Shown here: positions 1 through 5,660 of the stretch, one piece after another | How positions within the stretch are numbered: the stretch's first letter is position 1 | Layout of the letters: each line of letters begins with the position of its first letter | Source: Halorhodospira sp. | GTDB taxonomy: Bacteria; Pseudomonadota; Gammaproteobacteria; Nitrococcales; Halorhodospiraceae | Assembly (NCBI GenBank): GCA_007121755.1 | Contig: SKJZ01000047.1 | Coordinates: forward strand, 1 to 10,923 | Direction: 5' to 3' | DNA: 10,923 bases | The notes under the pieces: generated by a model | The model's database searches: none | What the model was told of the DNA's origin: nothing | What the model saw: only the letters and a program-made list of their open reading frames with translations | Program-made: the position numbers and the translations under genes

Positions 1-2765
1 AGGGCGATGCGCCCGGCGTCGGAGAGCAGCGCTTCGGTATCCCCGAGCAGCTCCCTCAGGCGGTGGCACGTCACGTGAAAGCTGTTGCGCACTTGGTCGC
101 GGCCGCTGTCCGGCCAGAGCCGCGCCGCTAGCTCTTCCTGGCTCAGGCCGGACGGCCCCGCCATCACCAGGGCGGAGAGGAGTGCGATCTGCCCGTGCCG
201 GCTGCGGCGGTGCAAAGGCGTGGGCTCCTCCTCCCCCTGGCGCTCGATGTGCATCCGGCCCAGCGTGCGCAACCGGACCGGCCAGGGCCACCGGGCCCGC
301 AGGGCGGGATCGGCGGGGGGCGGGAGATCCGCCTTGGCGATCAGCCAGCGGGCGTACTCTGGGTGGATGCCGTGCTGCAGCGCCAGGGCGCAAAGCGCGG
401 CCAGCTCCCGCCGCCGAATCAGGAAGGGGAAGAAGAGGTACTGCCGGGCGCCGGACGAGAAGATTCGGCGGACGTACGGCAGCGCTCGCTCCGGTTGCTT
501 GCGGAGCAGCGGAATCCGCGCCAGCGGGATATAGAGCAGCAGATCGAGGAAGGCGCTGGGGAAGCCCCGCCTCGCCCGCCGCGCCGCGGCGGCCTCCCGC
601 AGCGCCTCGGCGTGATCGCCCGCTTCCGCCAGACAGCTGGCCAGAACGCCCCGGAAGCCGGCGGAGAGCACCGGAGCGCCCTGATGCTCGACGGCGATGA
701 GGCTGTCGCGGCAGTGGCTCACCGCGCCATGGACATCCCCTTGCAGCCACGCTTGGCCGGCGAGGAAGTGGGCCTGCAAGGAGTCGTAGAAGGCACGATG
801 GGCCTTGCACTCGCCGCGCATGAACCACTGCATCCACTCCCGGACGGTCTCCTCGTCCTCGTAGCAGATCCCGCCCTGAATCGGAGGGGCGCCGCACTCC
901 CAACTGCGCAGGCCATAACGGATGATCAGCTCGCGGGCCCGGCCGGCGTCACGCTTGCAGGCCTCCAGGTCGGCCTCGAAGAAGAGGGCGTAGACGGATG
1001 TGAAGGTGAGCCAGACAGCGCGGGGCAGCGGCGAGGCCCGTTCCACGGCGCCGGCGTGGCCTTGCATCAGGGCCGTGACCCGCTCCGCGCCGGCGCGTTG
1101 CCCAAGCTGCCATGTGTAGAGGAACATGAGCTGCCCGGCGAGCATCAGCCGCTCGTTGTCCGGCATCTCCCCGGCCAGGGTCTGCAATGCCTCGCGCTCC
1201 CACGGCCCGAGGGATGGGTCGTGGGGGCGGCCGTGGGCCATGGCCGCCACCATGCCGCGCAAGAGAGCGAGCCACAGATGGTGGGGCAGATGCTCGCGGA
1301 AGGCCTCTTGGTGGTGGAGGAACTCATCGATCCAGCGGTCGTAGAAGGAGACGTGCTGCTTCTCCATCCAGGCGCTGTCGATAATGCCGGTCCAGGCCAC
1401 CGCCATGTGCGTGTAACTCCGCCGGGGTGAGAGGGCCTCCCAGGCCTCGACCAGCAGGGCCCGCGCCCGGGCGGTGTCGTGGAGGATCAGGCACATCCCT
1501 TCCCACAGGGTCAGCTCCGGATCGGCCCGGCGGATCGCCGCGGGGATCTCCTGAAGCCATGCGTAAAGATTCTCGGCGCGACCGTCGTTGAGCAGCACCG
1601 GCGCCGCTTCCTTGATGCCGCCGCCCAGCGCCGCCCAGTCCTCCGCCTGCACGAGCAGGGGCGCCGCCTGGTTCCAGTCGCCCCGCTCCCACAGGGCCTG
1701 CCCCCAGCGGCCGGATAGGGCGCGTCTTTTGGGGCCGGGCCACTGCCCGGCGATTCGGCGCTGCAAATGGGTCCGAAAGAGGTCGTGCAGCCGTAAGACC
1801 GTCTCATCGCCGCGCTCGTCCGGCTCGATAAAGGCGTGCTGCCGGGCCAGGCGGTGCAGCCGATCCTCCGCGTCGGGTATGCCGGTGACCGGGCCTGCGC
1901 GGGTCGCGGGGATAAAGGCGGGGAGGGCGCAACCGTGCAGCAATTCGCGGTCCACGGGCGCGACCCGCTCCATGACTTCGGTGGCGAACCATTCGTCCAG
2001 GGGGCGATCCAGCCGCCGATCCAGCGCCGGCTCGCCGCTCCGGCGCCACTGCTCCAGCGCCAGCATCAGTCCGGCGGCCCAGCCGCGGGTGCGCTCGTGG
2101 AGGGCGCGGGCCCGCTCATCGGGGGCTCTTTCGCCGATCAGCGTTGCTACTTCATCCCGCGTAAAGGCCAGGGCCGACTCGTCGAGCACATGCAAACGGG
2201 CGCGTCCGCGCAGGCCCGCCCAGGCCGGTGGCGGCTCGGAGCGGCTGGCGATCAGAACGCGGGCCGGCCCGTCGGCGATAATCTCGATCACATGGGGCAG
2301 CAGGGCTTCGGCGTCCTGCCTCGCCTCCAGGTTCTGGGCGTCGTCCACCGTTACCAGGATGGGCTCGGTGATCCTGCTGCAGAGCGCCTCGGCGAACCGC
2401 CGGGCGAAGTTCTCCGGCGCCCCGGAGTGTTCCGGGCCGAAGACCGGGAGCTCCCGGGCGGTCGCCGTTCCCAGGGACGCCTCAACTCCGGCGCGGAGGG
2501 CGTGGAACAGTTCCCCGCCCGTCATGCCGCCCTCGGGGATGGCCAGCTCGATGACCGGACTCCCGTTCCTCCGTGCGTAGGAGCGCACCAGGGTCGTCTT
2601 GCCGTAGCCGCCAGCGGCGGCGAGCCAGACCACGGAATCCCGGGGCGCCCCGTCGATGGCCGAGTACAACCGCGATCGCTCCACGAATGGCGTGACGAGG
2701 CGCTGGATCGGGTTTGCCTCGGCGGGGGGCTCCGAAGGTGCGGGCGCGACGTCCTCCGAGGGCAT
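1..2765 (-). CDS. MalT-like ATP-dependent transcriptional regulator with C-terminal OmpR/SARP-type winged helix (3' end outside window)
   Basis: The - strand frame is open for 921 codons from ATG at 2765 to the window edge, so the C-terminus is missing. The start is fixed: AAGGA (2771-2775) lies 5 nt upstream, and an in-frame TAA sits at 2790-2792 with no other start between. The protein opens with a Pro/Ala/Glu-rich tail (1-20). A STAND-type NTPase follows, with Walker A GGYGKTT (52-58, Lys56), Walker B ILVTVDD (136-142), an SRSEPP segment near 177, and a TRGWAAGL motif near 227, all typical of MalT/LuxR-family ATPases. LHDLFRTHL near 335 matches the end of that module. Residues about 350-820 are helical and probably TPR-like, rich in Trp, Leu and Ala. 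From about residue 830 (VRLRTLGRM, then SQEELAARLWPDS and VTCHRLRELLGD) the sequence matches the winged helix of AfsR/SARP-type regulators, not a LuxR helix-turn-helix. Such proteins are thought to activate transcription on binding a ligand plus ATP; the ligand here is unknown. The divergent lipoprotein gene is the obvious candidate target, by inference. Family assignment is firm, function is not. Confidence 0.88.
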   Translation of the reverse strand, partial: MPSEDVAPAPSEPPAEANPIQRLVTPFVERSRLYSAIDGAPRDSVVWLAAAGGYGKTTLVRSYARRNGSPVIELAIPEGGMTGGELFHALRAGVEASLGTATARELPVFGPEHSGAPENFARRFAEALCSRITEPILVTVDDAQNLEARQDAEALLPHVIEIIADGPARVLIASRSEPPPAWAGLRGRARLHVLDESALAFTRDEVATLIGERAPDERARALHERTRGWAAGLMLALEQWRRSGEPALDRRLDRPLDEWFATEVMERVAPVDRELLHGCALPAFIPATRAGPVTGIPDAEDRLHRLARQHAFIEPDERGDETVLRLHDLFRTHLQRRIAGQWPGPKRRALSGRWGQALWERGDWNQAAPLLVQAEDWAALGGGIKEAAPVLLNDGRAENLYAWLQEIPAAIRRADPELTLWEGMCLILHDTARARALLVEAWEALSPRRSYTHMAVAWTGIIDSAWMEKQHVSFYDRWIDEFLHHQEAFREHLPHHLWLALLRGMVAAMAHGRPHDPSLGPWEREALQTLAGEMPDNERLMLAGQLMFLYTWQLGQRAGAERVTALMQGHAGAVERASPLPRAVWLTFTSVYALFFEADLEACKRDAGRARELIIRYGLRSWECGAPPIQGGICYEDEETVREWMQWFMRGECKAHRAFYDSLQAHFLAGQAWLQGDVHGAVSHCRDSLIAVEHQGAPVLSAGFRGVLASCLAEAGDHAEALREAAAARRARRGFPSAFLDLLLYIPLARIPLLRKQPERALPYVRRIFSSGARQYLFFPFLIRRRELAALCALALQHGIHPEYARWLIAKADLPPPADPALRARWPWPVRLRTLGRMHIERQGEEEPTPLHRRSRHGQIALLSALVMAGPSGLSQEELAARLWPDSGRDQVRNSFHVTCHRLRELLGDTEALLSDAGRIA

Positions 2766-2880
2766 CGTTTTCCTTGTTGTTGCGGGGGGTTATGCGTTCC
2801 GATCGTACTTTGACGGTATCACGGAATCGTGCCGGGGCGAAGAGCCCGCCGCCGAAAAGACCCGCATGGGCCATGGTCTT

Positions 2881-2898
2881 CTGTAAGAGCTGTGTAAG
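2881..2898. promoter_or_regulatory. Direct heptamer repeat, 11-bp period (candidate regulator binding site)
   Basis: CTGTAAG (2881-2887) and GTGTAAG (2892-2898) are separated by AGCT, so the TGTAAG core recurs with an 11-bp period and 4-bp spacer. SARP and OmpR-family winged helices are known to bind heptamer-like direct repeats spaced about one helical turn apart, and the neighbouring regulator has such a domain. The site lies about 116 bp before the regulator start and about 130 bp before the lipoprotein start, suitable for controlling both. With only two copies and no conservation data, the role is inference. Confidence 0.35.
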
Positions 2899-2937
2899 CG
2901 GTCGCGGCTAAGGTTGCCCGCAGCGCTTCCGGCCCGT

Positions 2938-2955
2938 AGCGAGAGTTTGCTCGCT
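2938..2955. repeat. 18-bp dyad AGCGAG-N6-CTCGCT
   Basis: This is a perfect 6-bp inverted repeat around a 6-bp centre (AGTTTG), 73 bp upstream of the lipoprotein start. It could be a dimeric repressor site or a hairpin in the leader RNA. A 6-bp dyad can arise by chance in GC-rich DNA. Confidence 0.3.
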
Positions 2956-2980
2956 TGGATGAGACCGGTTGAGTCGAAGG

Positions 2981-2994
2981 TGGGTTTTTACCCA
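2981..2994. repeat. Short dyad TGGGT-TTTT-ACCCA upstream of lipoprotein gene
   Basis: This is a perfect 5-bp inverted repeat with a T4 centre, 34 bp upstream of the lipoprotein start. Its position would suit an operator near the transcription start or a small leader hairpin. Nothing else supports a function. Confidence 0.25.
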
Positions 2995-3028
2995 TGCGAC
3001 CAGTAAGTGAAGACAAGGGGGGTGGACG

Positions 3029-4255
3029 ATGAGACAGAAGAACCGATTCGCGACCGGCGGGTTGGCCGCAGTGTTTGCCTTAGGGGTTGCCGGCTGCGAC
3101 AGCAGTAACGGAGGCAGCAGCGGCGGCGCCGATGGTGTCGACGGTGACCCGGTCCGGCCCGCGGAGCTCTACGACGGCGATTACCAGGGTCCGGACGAAC
3201 CGGTGGAGATGGCCGCGGCCGAGGACGGGGCCCTGGCGATGGACTACGCCTATCTCGGCTATCTGCTGGAGCGCGCCATGAACCGCCACGAGGGAGAACA
3301 GGGCGATTGCGACGGTAGCGCGACCGAGACCGAGACGCTCGAGCCGTATCCGCCGCAACCGGGTGAGGATTACACCCTAACCACCACCTGGGAGACGGAC
3401 CCGGATGTCGGCTTCTGTGCCCATCTGCGGGAGGACGCCCCCGTTATCTATTTGGGTGAAGTTACGACCGTCTACGAAGGCGTATGGGCCGAGGACGGCT
3501 CCGAGGATGTCGTATCGACCACGACCTATGACGGCCTCCGGGTCGCCCTTCCGATCGAGAACTCCCAGGAGAAATCTCTCGAGCTGGTGATTACCGGCAC
3601 CGACCAACGCTGGTACGAGGGCGGTGGGACCGACTCCTGGACCGCCATCGCCCTGGACGTGGAGATCCCCGATCTCTCCAGCGAGACCCGGTTTTTCTGG
3701 TTCGGAGATTATCAGGGTGCGCTGGACGAACACGGAATCGAGATGACCTTCGCCTCGGACCTGCTGGACGGCAGCGTCAGTGCCAAGCAGACGGGTCCGG
3801 GTGAATTCTTCGACGGTTACTGCGATGACGGCCCGATGGACTGGTCACCCCTATTCAACGGCGCGGACGCGGATTCGGGCACCGTGAACATCTCCGCCGC
3901 CAACGCCGAACTGGTCGGGGATCTGAATGCAATTTCGGGCTGCGGGGAATACGCGCTAAGCGAGAACGAGGGCCCCGGCGGCATCAGCGGGAACTTCGTC
4001 CTGTTCGACCACCTGCTCGACAACTCGTCTGATCTGTCGTTTAGCGAAGACTGCATCAACGTCGACCCCACGAACCTAACCATTGAGGAAATCAGCGGCG
4101 ACCGCTGGCGGGTTAATTCGGGGAGTAGTGCCCTGGTCATCTTCGACGAGGAGAGCAAGGCCGAAACGGCGGTGGAAATCATTGAACACTACGGCTTCAC
4201 CAGCCACTGCTTCGTTGATCGACCCGACCCGCCAATGATGTACTGGACTCGTTGA
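3029..4255 (+). CDS. Acidic secreted lipoprotein of unknown function
   Basis: The product has 408 residues. ATG 3029 follows a G-rich ribosome binding site (GGGGGGTGG, 3017-3025). The N-terminus is a clear lipoprotein signal: a basic start (MRQKNR), a hydrophobic stretch (about 8-19), and a lipobox VAGC with the lipid-modified Cys at 23. Asp at 24 is the +2 residue, which in E. coli favours retention in the inner membrane. A flexible Ser/Gly/Asp linker (24-40) follows. The mature part is very rich in Asp and Glu and has six further cysteines (94, 130, 265, 305, 342, 394), which could form up to three disulfides in the periplasm. The last 70 residues (about 340-408: DCINVDP, GDRWRVNSG, AVEIIEHYGF, CFVDRPDPPMMYW) resemble a C-terminal module I recall from other bacterial secreted proteins, but I cannot name a family for it. 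No enzyme motif is visible. Divergence from the MalT/SARP-like regulator suggests that regulator controls it. Coding status and export are firm; function is unknown. Confidence 0.85.
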   Translation: MRQKNRFATGGLAAVFALGVAGCDSSNGGSSGGADGVDGDPVRPAELYDGDYQGPDEPVEMAAAEDGALAMDYAYLGYLLERAMNRHEGEQGDCDGSATETETLEPYPPQPGEDYTLTTTWETDPDVGFCAHLREDAPVIYLGEVTTVYEGVWAEDGSEDVVSTTTYDGLRVALPIENSQEKSLELVITGTDQRWYEGGGTDSWTAIALDVEIPDLSSETRFFWFGDYQGALDEHGIEMTFASDLLDGSVSAKQTGPGEFFDGYCDDGPMDWSPLFNGADADSGTVNISAANAELVGDLNAISGCGEYALSENEGPGGISGNFVLFDHLLDNSSDLSFSEDCINVDPTNLTIEEISGDRWRVNSGSSALVIFDEESKAETAVEIIEHYGFTSHCFVDRPDPPMMYWTR

Positions 4256-4303
4256 CCGCCATCTCGATGCTTTGGGGAGGAGCGGGCGGCGTGCTGCGAC
4301 GAC

Positions 4304-4772
4304 ATGCACGATGGCTTTCTGGGCAGCGTCAACCCGCTCAGCCACCTGCTGGGCGCCGCTCCGCTCGTCCGGCACGAGAGCGGCGTTCTCAAGACCGTTT
4401 CCGTCGGGGCGTTGAACCTGGACGGCATGGACGTGAAGGCGCTGCGGGACAAACTGGACGAGGCGTGGGACAACGGCTCGCTGACCGCGGAATTCCTGGA
4501 TGCTTGGCGGGATCTGGAGCGGGCCTCCATCGAGGAGGGCGAGTTACGTGTCAAGACCTGCCTGAACCAGACCCGGACCGCGCACTTGCACCAGGGTGAC
4601 TCCCGGATGTACTGGTTCCGTGCGCCGCAGGACGGGGCCTACCGCTTCGTCCACAGCGAGGATTTCAACTTACATGGCCGGGTCCATGTACACCCGCCCG
4701 AGCCCCACCGGAAGCCCCGCCAACTCTCCGGTGCGCGCCATCCATTTCGAGGAAGTCGCGAAAGGTGACTGA
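4304..4772 (+). pseudogene. Probable frameshifted gene or gene remnant, unknown function
   Basis: From ATG 4304 a frame with typical high-GC codon use runs to a TGA at 4766-4768 (154 residues), but its last 32 residues (HGRVHVHPPEPHRKPRQ onward) look non-coding. The +1-shifted frame from about 4674 reads MAGSMYTRPSPTGSP, then RAIHFEEVAKGD, and ends at TGA 4770-4772; that looks like a natural C-terminus. A one-base insertion between about 4660 and 4674 would join YRFVHSEDFN to MAGSMYTRP. The body has a helical, charged part (DGMDVKALRDKLDEAWDNG) and a YWFRAPQDGAYRF stretch suggestive of a beta domain. I do not recognise a family. There is no signal peptide, and ATG 4304 has no ribosome binding site at proper distance: GGAGGAG (4276-4282) is 21 nt upstream and fits GTG 4291 in another frame better. 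The frame equals that of the lipoprotein gene and is open from its stop codon. It may be a decayed partner or a 5'-truncated gene. A genuine intact 154-residue protein, or a sequencing error, remains possible. Confidence 0.5.
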
Positions 4773-4795
4773 CGCCGAGGGCCGATGGCTCGGCG
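4773..4795 (+). terminator. Strong hairpin directly after the remnant gene's stop
   Basis: CGCCGAG (4773-4779) and CTCGGCG (4789-4795) form a perfect 7-bp GC-rich stem with a 9-nt loop, starting on the base after the shifted TGA at 4770-4772. No T-run follows, so it is not a classical intrinsic terminator. It may act as a weak or Rho-assisted terminator or protect the 3' end of the mRNA. Its position supports 4772, not 4768, as the original end of the upstream reading frame. Confidence 0.4.
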
Positions 4796-4836
4796 GCAAG
4801 GAGTCTGAACCATGAGAGGAGTGAACCGATCTCTCC

Positions 4837-4865
4837 TTGACGGGCTGCAATATAAATCTTACGTT
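4837..4865 (+). promoter_or_regulatory. Possible vapBC promoter (TTGACG and weak -10)
   Basis: TTGACG at 4837-4842 matches the sigma-70 -35 hexamer at five of six positions. At 17-bp spacing lies TACGTT (4860-4865), a weak -10 (three of six). The better-looking TATAAA at 4851-4856 is too close to pair with it. The region is AT-rich compared with its surroundings and precedes the antitoxin by about 40 bp, so a promoter here is likely although its exact boxes are uncertain. Confidence 0.35.
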
Positions 4866-4874
4866 GAAGTAAGA
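4857..4874. promoter_or_regulatory. Candidate VapB operator, dyad TCTTAC-N6-GTAAGA
   Basis: This is a perfect 6-bp inverted repeat with a 6-bp centre (GTTGAA), 28 bp before the antitoxin start and overlapping the possible -10. AbrB-fold antitoxins, alone or with their toxin, commonly repress their own operon by binding such dyads, so autoregulation is a reasonable inference. It has not been compared with related loci. Confidence 0.45.
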
Positions 4875-4888
4875 ACGAAAGCAGCTGT

Positions 4889-4900
4889 AAGGAGCGCTCC
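4889..4900 (+). promoter_or_regulatory. vapB ribosome binding site inside a perfect palindrome
   Basis: AAGGAG (4889-4894) is a strong ribosome binding site 8 nt before GTG 4903 and decides that start. GGAG is also the left arm of the perfect 10-bp palindrome GGAGCGCTCC (4891-4900). As DNA the palindrome could be a second antitoxin contact; as RNA it cannot form a stable hairpin on itself because the loop would be too small. Confidence 0.5.
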
Positions 4901-4902
4901 GA

Positions 4903-5151
4903 GTGGCCACGGCAACCATTACCAGCAAGGGCCAGATCACCATCCCGAAGGATATTCGGGACAGTCTCATGCTGCACAATGGCGACAAGGTCGACTTTGT
5001 CGTTACCGACCAGGGTGAGGTGCTGCTCCGGCCCGTTACCAAGCGGGTCGACGAAATCTTTGGCTGTCTGCACAGACCGGGGCGCAAGGCGCTTTCCCCG
5101 GCGGAGATGGATGCCACGATCAGGGAGAGAATGAGGCAAGCCGACAGATGA
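4903..5151 (+). CDS. vapB: AbrB/SpoVT-fold antitoxin, VapB type
   Basis: The 82-residue product starts at GTG 4903, 8 nt after AAGGAG. Residues 4-50 form a swapped-hairpin AbrB domain: TITSKGQITIPKDIRDSL followed by GDKVDFVVTDQGEVLLRPV is the standard pattern of this DNA-binding family. The C-terminal part (about 50-82, with SPAEMDATIRERMRQADR) is helical and charged and should be the toxin-binding tail. The stop overlaps the next start as ATGA (5148-5151), so the pair is translationally coupled. Its expected role is to bind and silence the PIN toxin and to repress its own promoter with it. The usual size of such antitoxins is 70-90 residues, so it looks complete. The symbol is by family, since AbrB-fold antitoxins also pair with MazF toxins; the partner here is a PIN protein. 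Confidence 0.88.
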   Translation: MATATITSKGQITIPKDIRDSLMLHNGDKVDFVVTDQGEVLLRPVTKRVDEIFGCLHRPGRKALSPAEMDATIRERMRQADR

Positions 5152-5546
5152 AGGCGATCGACACCAACGTGCTGGTGCGCTTTCTAGTCGACGATGATCC
5201 GGCGCAGGCTCAGGTTGTGCGCAAGCGTTTCCGTGCCGCGGAAGAGCAGCGGGAGATGCTCTTCGTTCCGTTATTGGTTGTTGTGGAGGCCATCTGGGTG
5301 CTGGATTCCGCATACGAGATCAGGCGGGATGAGATTATTGCAGTGCTGAGTGATCTTCTGCTGCTACCCATTCTGGAGTTCGAAAACCGGGTGGCGTTGC
5401 AAAGCGTGCTCTCCTCTGCCCCGCACAACCGTTTCGATCTGCCGGATCTGCTCATTGCCGAGACCGCTCACGCGGCCGGTTGCCGAAGCGTTCTAACTTT
5501 CGACAAGAGAGCCGCCGGAAGCGAATCATTTGAACTCATGGATTGA
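5148..5546 (+). CDS. vapC: PIN-domain RNase toxin, VapC type
   Basis: The 132-residue protein is one PIN domain of normal length. The acidic metal-binding residues are all present: Asp5 in AIDTNVLVRFL, Glu47 in VVVEAIWVL, Asp100 in DLPDLLIAETA (with Asp97 nearby), and Asp119 in VLTFDKRA. Nothing suggests inactivation. VapC toxins are Mg2+-dependent endoribonucleases, many cutting tRNA or a 23S rRNA loop; the target here cannot be read from sequence. The start overlaps the antitoxin stop by ATGA, with only a weak, distant GAGG upstream, which points to coupled translation. Its third codon positions look less GC-biased than those of smc and zipA, in keeping with horizontal gain, judged by eye only. 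Confidence 0.9.
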   Translation: MKAIDTNVLVRFLVDDDPAQAQVVRKRFRAAEEQREMLFVPLLVVVEAIWVLDSAYEIRRDEIIAVLSDLLLLPILEFENRVALQSVLSSAPHNRFDLPDLLIAETAHAAGCRSVLTFDKRAAGSESFELMD

Positions 5547-5588
5547 CGCCGCCGAACTACCGCCACGCCTGGAGCGACGATCAAGGGC

Positions 5589-5608
5589 GCACGCCCCGCG
5601 GTGCTTTT
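5589..5608 (+). terminator. Weak candidate intrinsic terminator after vapC
   Basis: GCACGC (5589-5594) can pair with GCGGTGC (5598-5604) with one bulged G and a CCC loop, followed by TTTT (5605-5608). The stem is short and the T-run only four long, so termination would be partial at best. It lies 43 bp after the vapC stop, where separation from smc would be expected. Confidence 0.35.
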
Positions 5609-5634
5609 CAATCCCTTGTCCGGTGGCCGATAAT
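5605..5634 (+). promoter_or_regulatory. Candidate smc promoter
   Basis: TTTTCA (5605-5610, four of six) and GATAAT (5629-5634, five of six) are 18 bp apart, giving a plausible sigma-70 promoter whose transcript would start near 5641, about 20 nt before the smc start. The -35 overlaps the T-run of the candidate vapC terminator. The weak -35 makes this tentative. Confidence 0.35.
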
Positions 5635-5660
5635 GCGCGGCCGACACACTGGACGGTGAC

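Larger units (their letters stand above)
2766..3028. promoter_or_regulatory. Divergent intergenic region between regulator and lipoprotein genes
   Basis: This 263-bp gap separates two genes transcribed away from each other, so it must hold a promoter for each. I could not identify convincing paired -35/-10 hexamers on either strand; a TTGACG at 2810-2815 on the + strand has no matching -10 at normal spacing. It does hold a direct repeat (2881-2898) and two dyads (2938-2955, 2981-2994), listed separately. No open frame here looks coding. Confidence 0.5.

Noticed and set aside
195..1430. A 411-codon open frame on the + strand, and a second at 1836-2813
   Set aside because: Both lie antisense to the regulator. 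The - strand frame carries recognisable ATPase and winged-helix motifs for 921 codons, while these translations are low-complexity and motif-free, as expected of shadows in GC-rich DNA.
4252..4599. An alternative + strand frame starting right at the end of the lipoprotein gene (115 codons)
   Set aside because: Its translation is Arg/Gly/Pro-rich and lies out of frame with the segment of better coding composition from 4304; treated as a shadow.
2881..4891. The heptamer CTGTAAG also occurs at 4885-4891 before vapB, which could suggest a shared regulon
   Set aside because: At 4885-4891 it occurs once without the 11-bp partner and is part of the ribosome binding site; a single 7-mer match in 11 kb is expected by chance.
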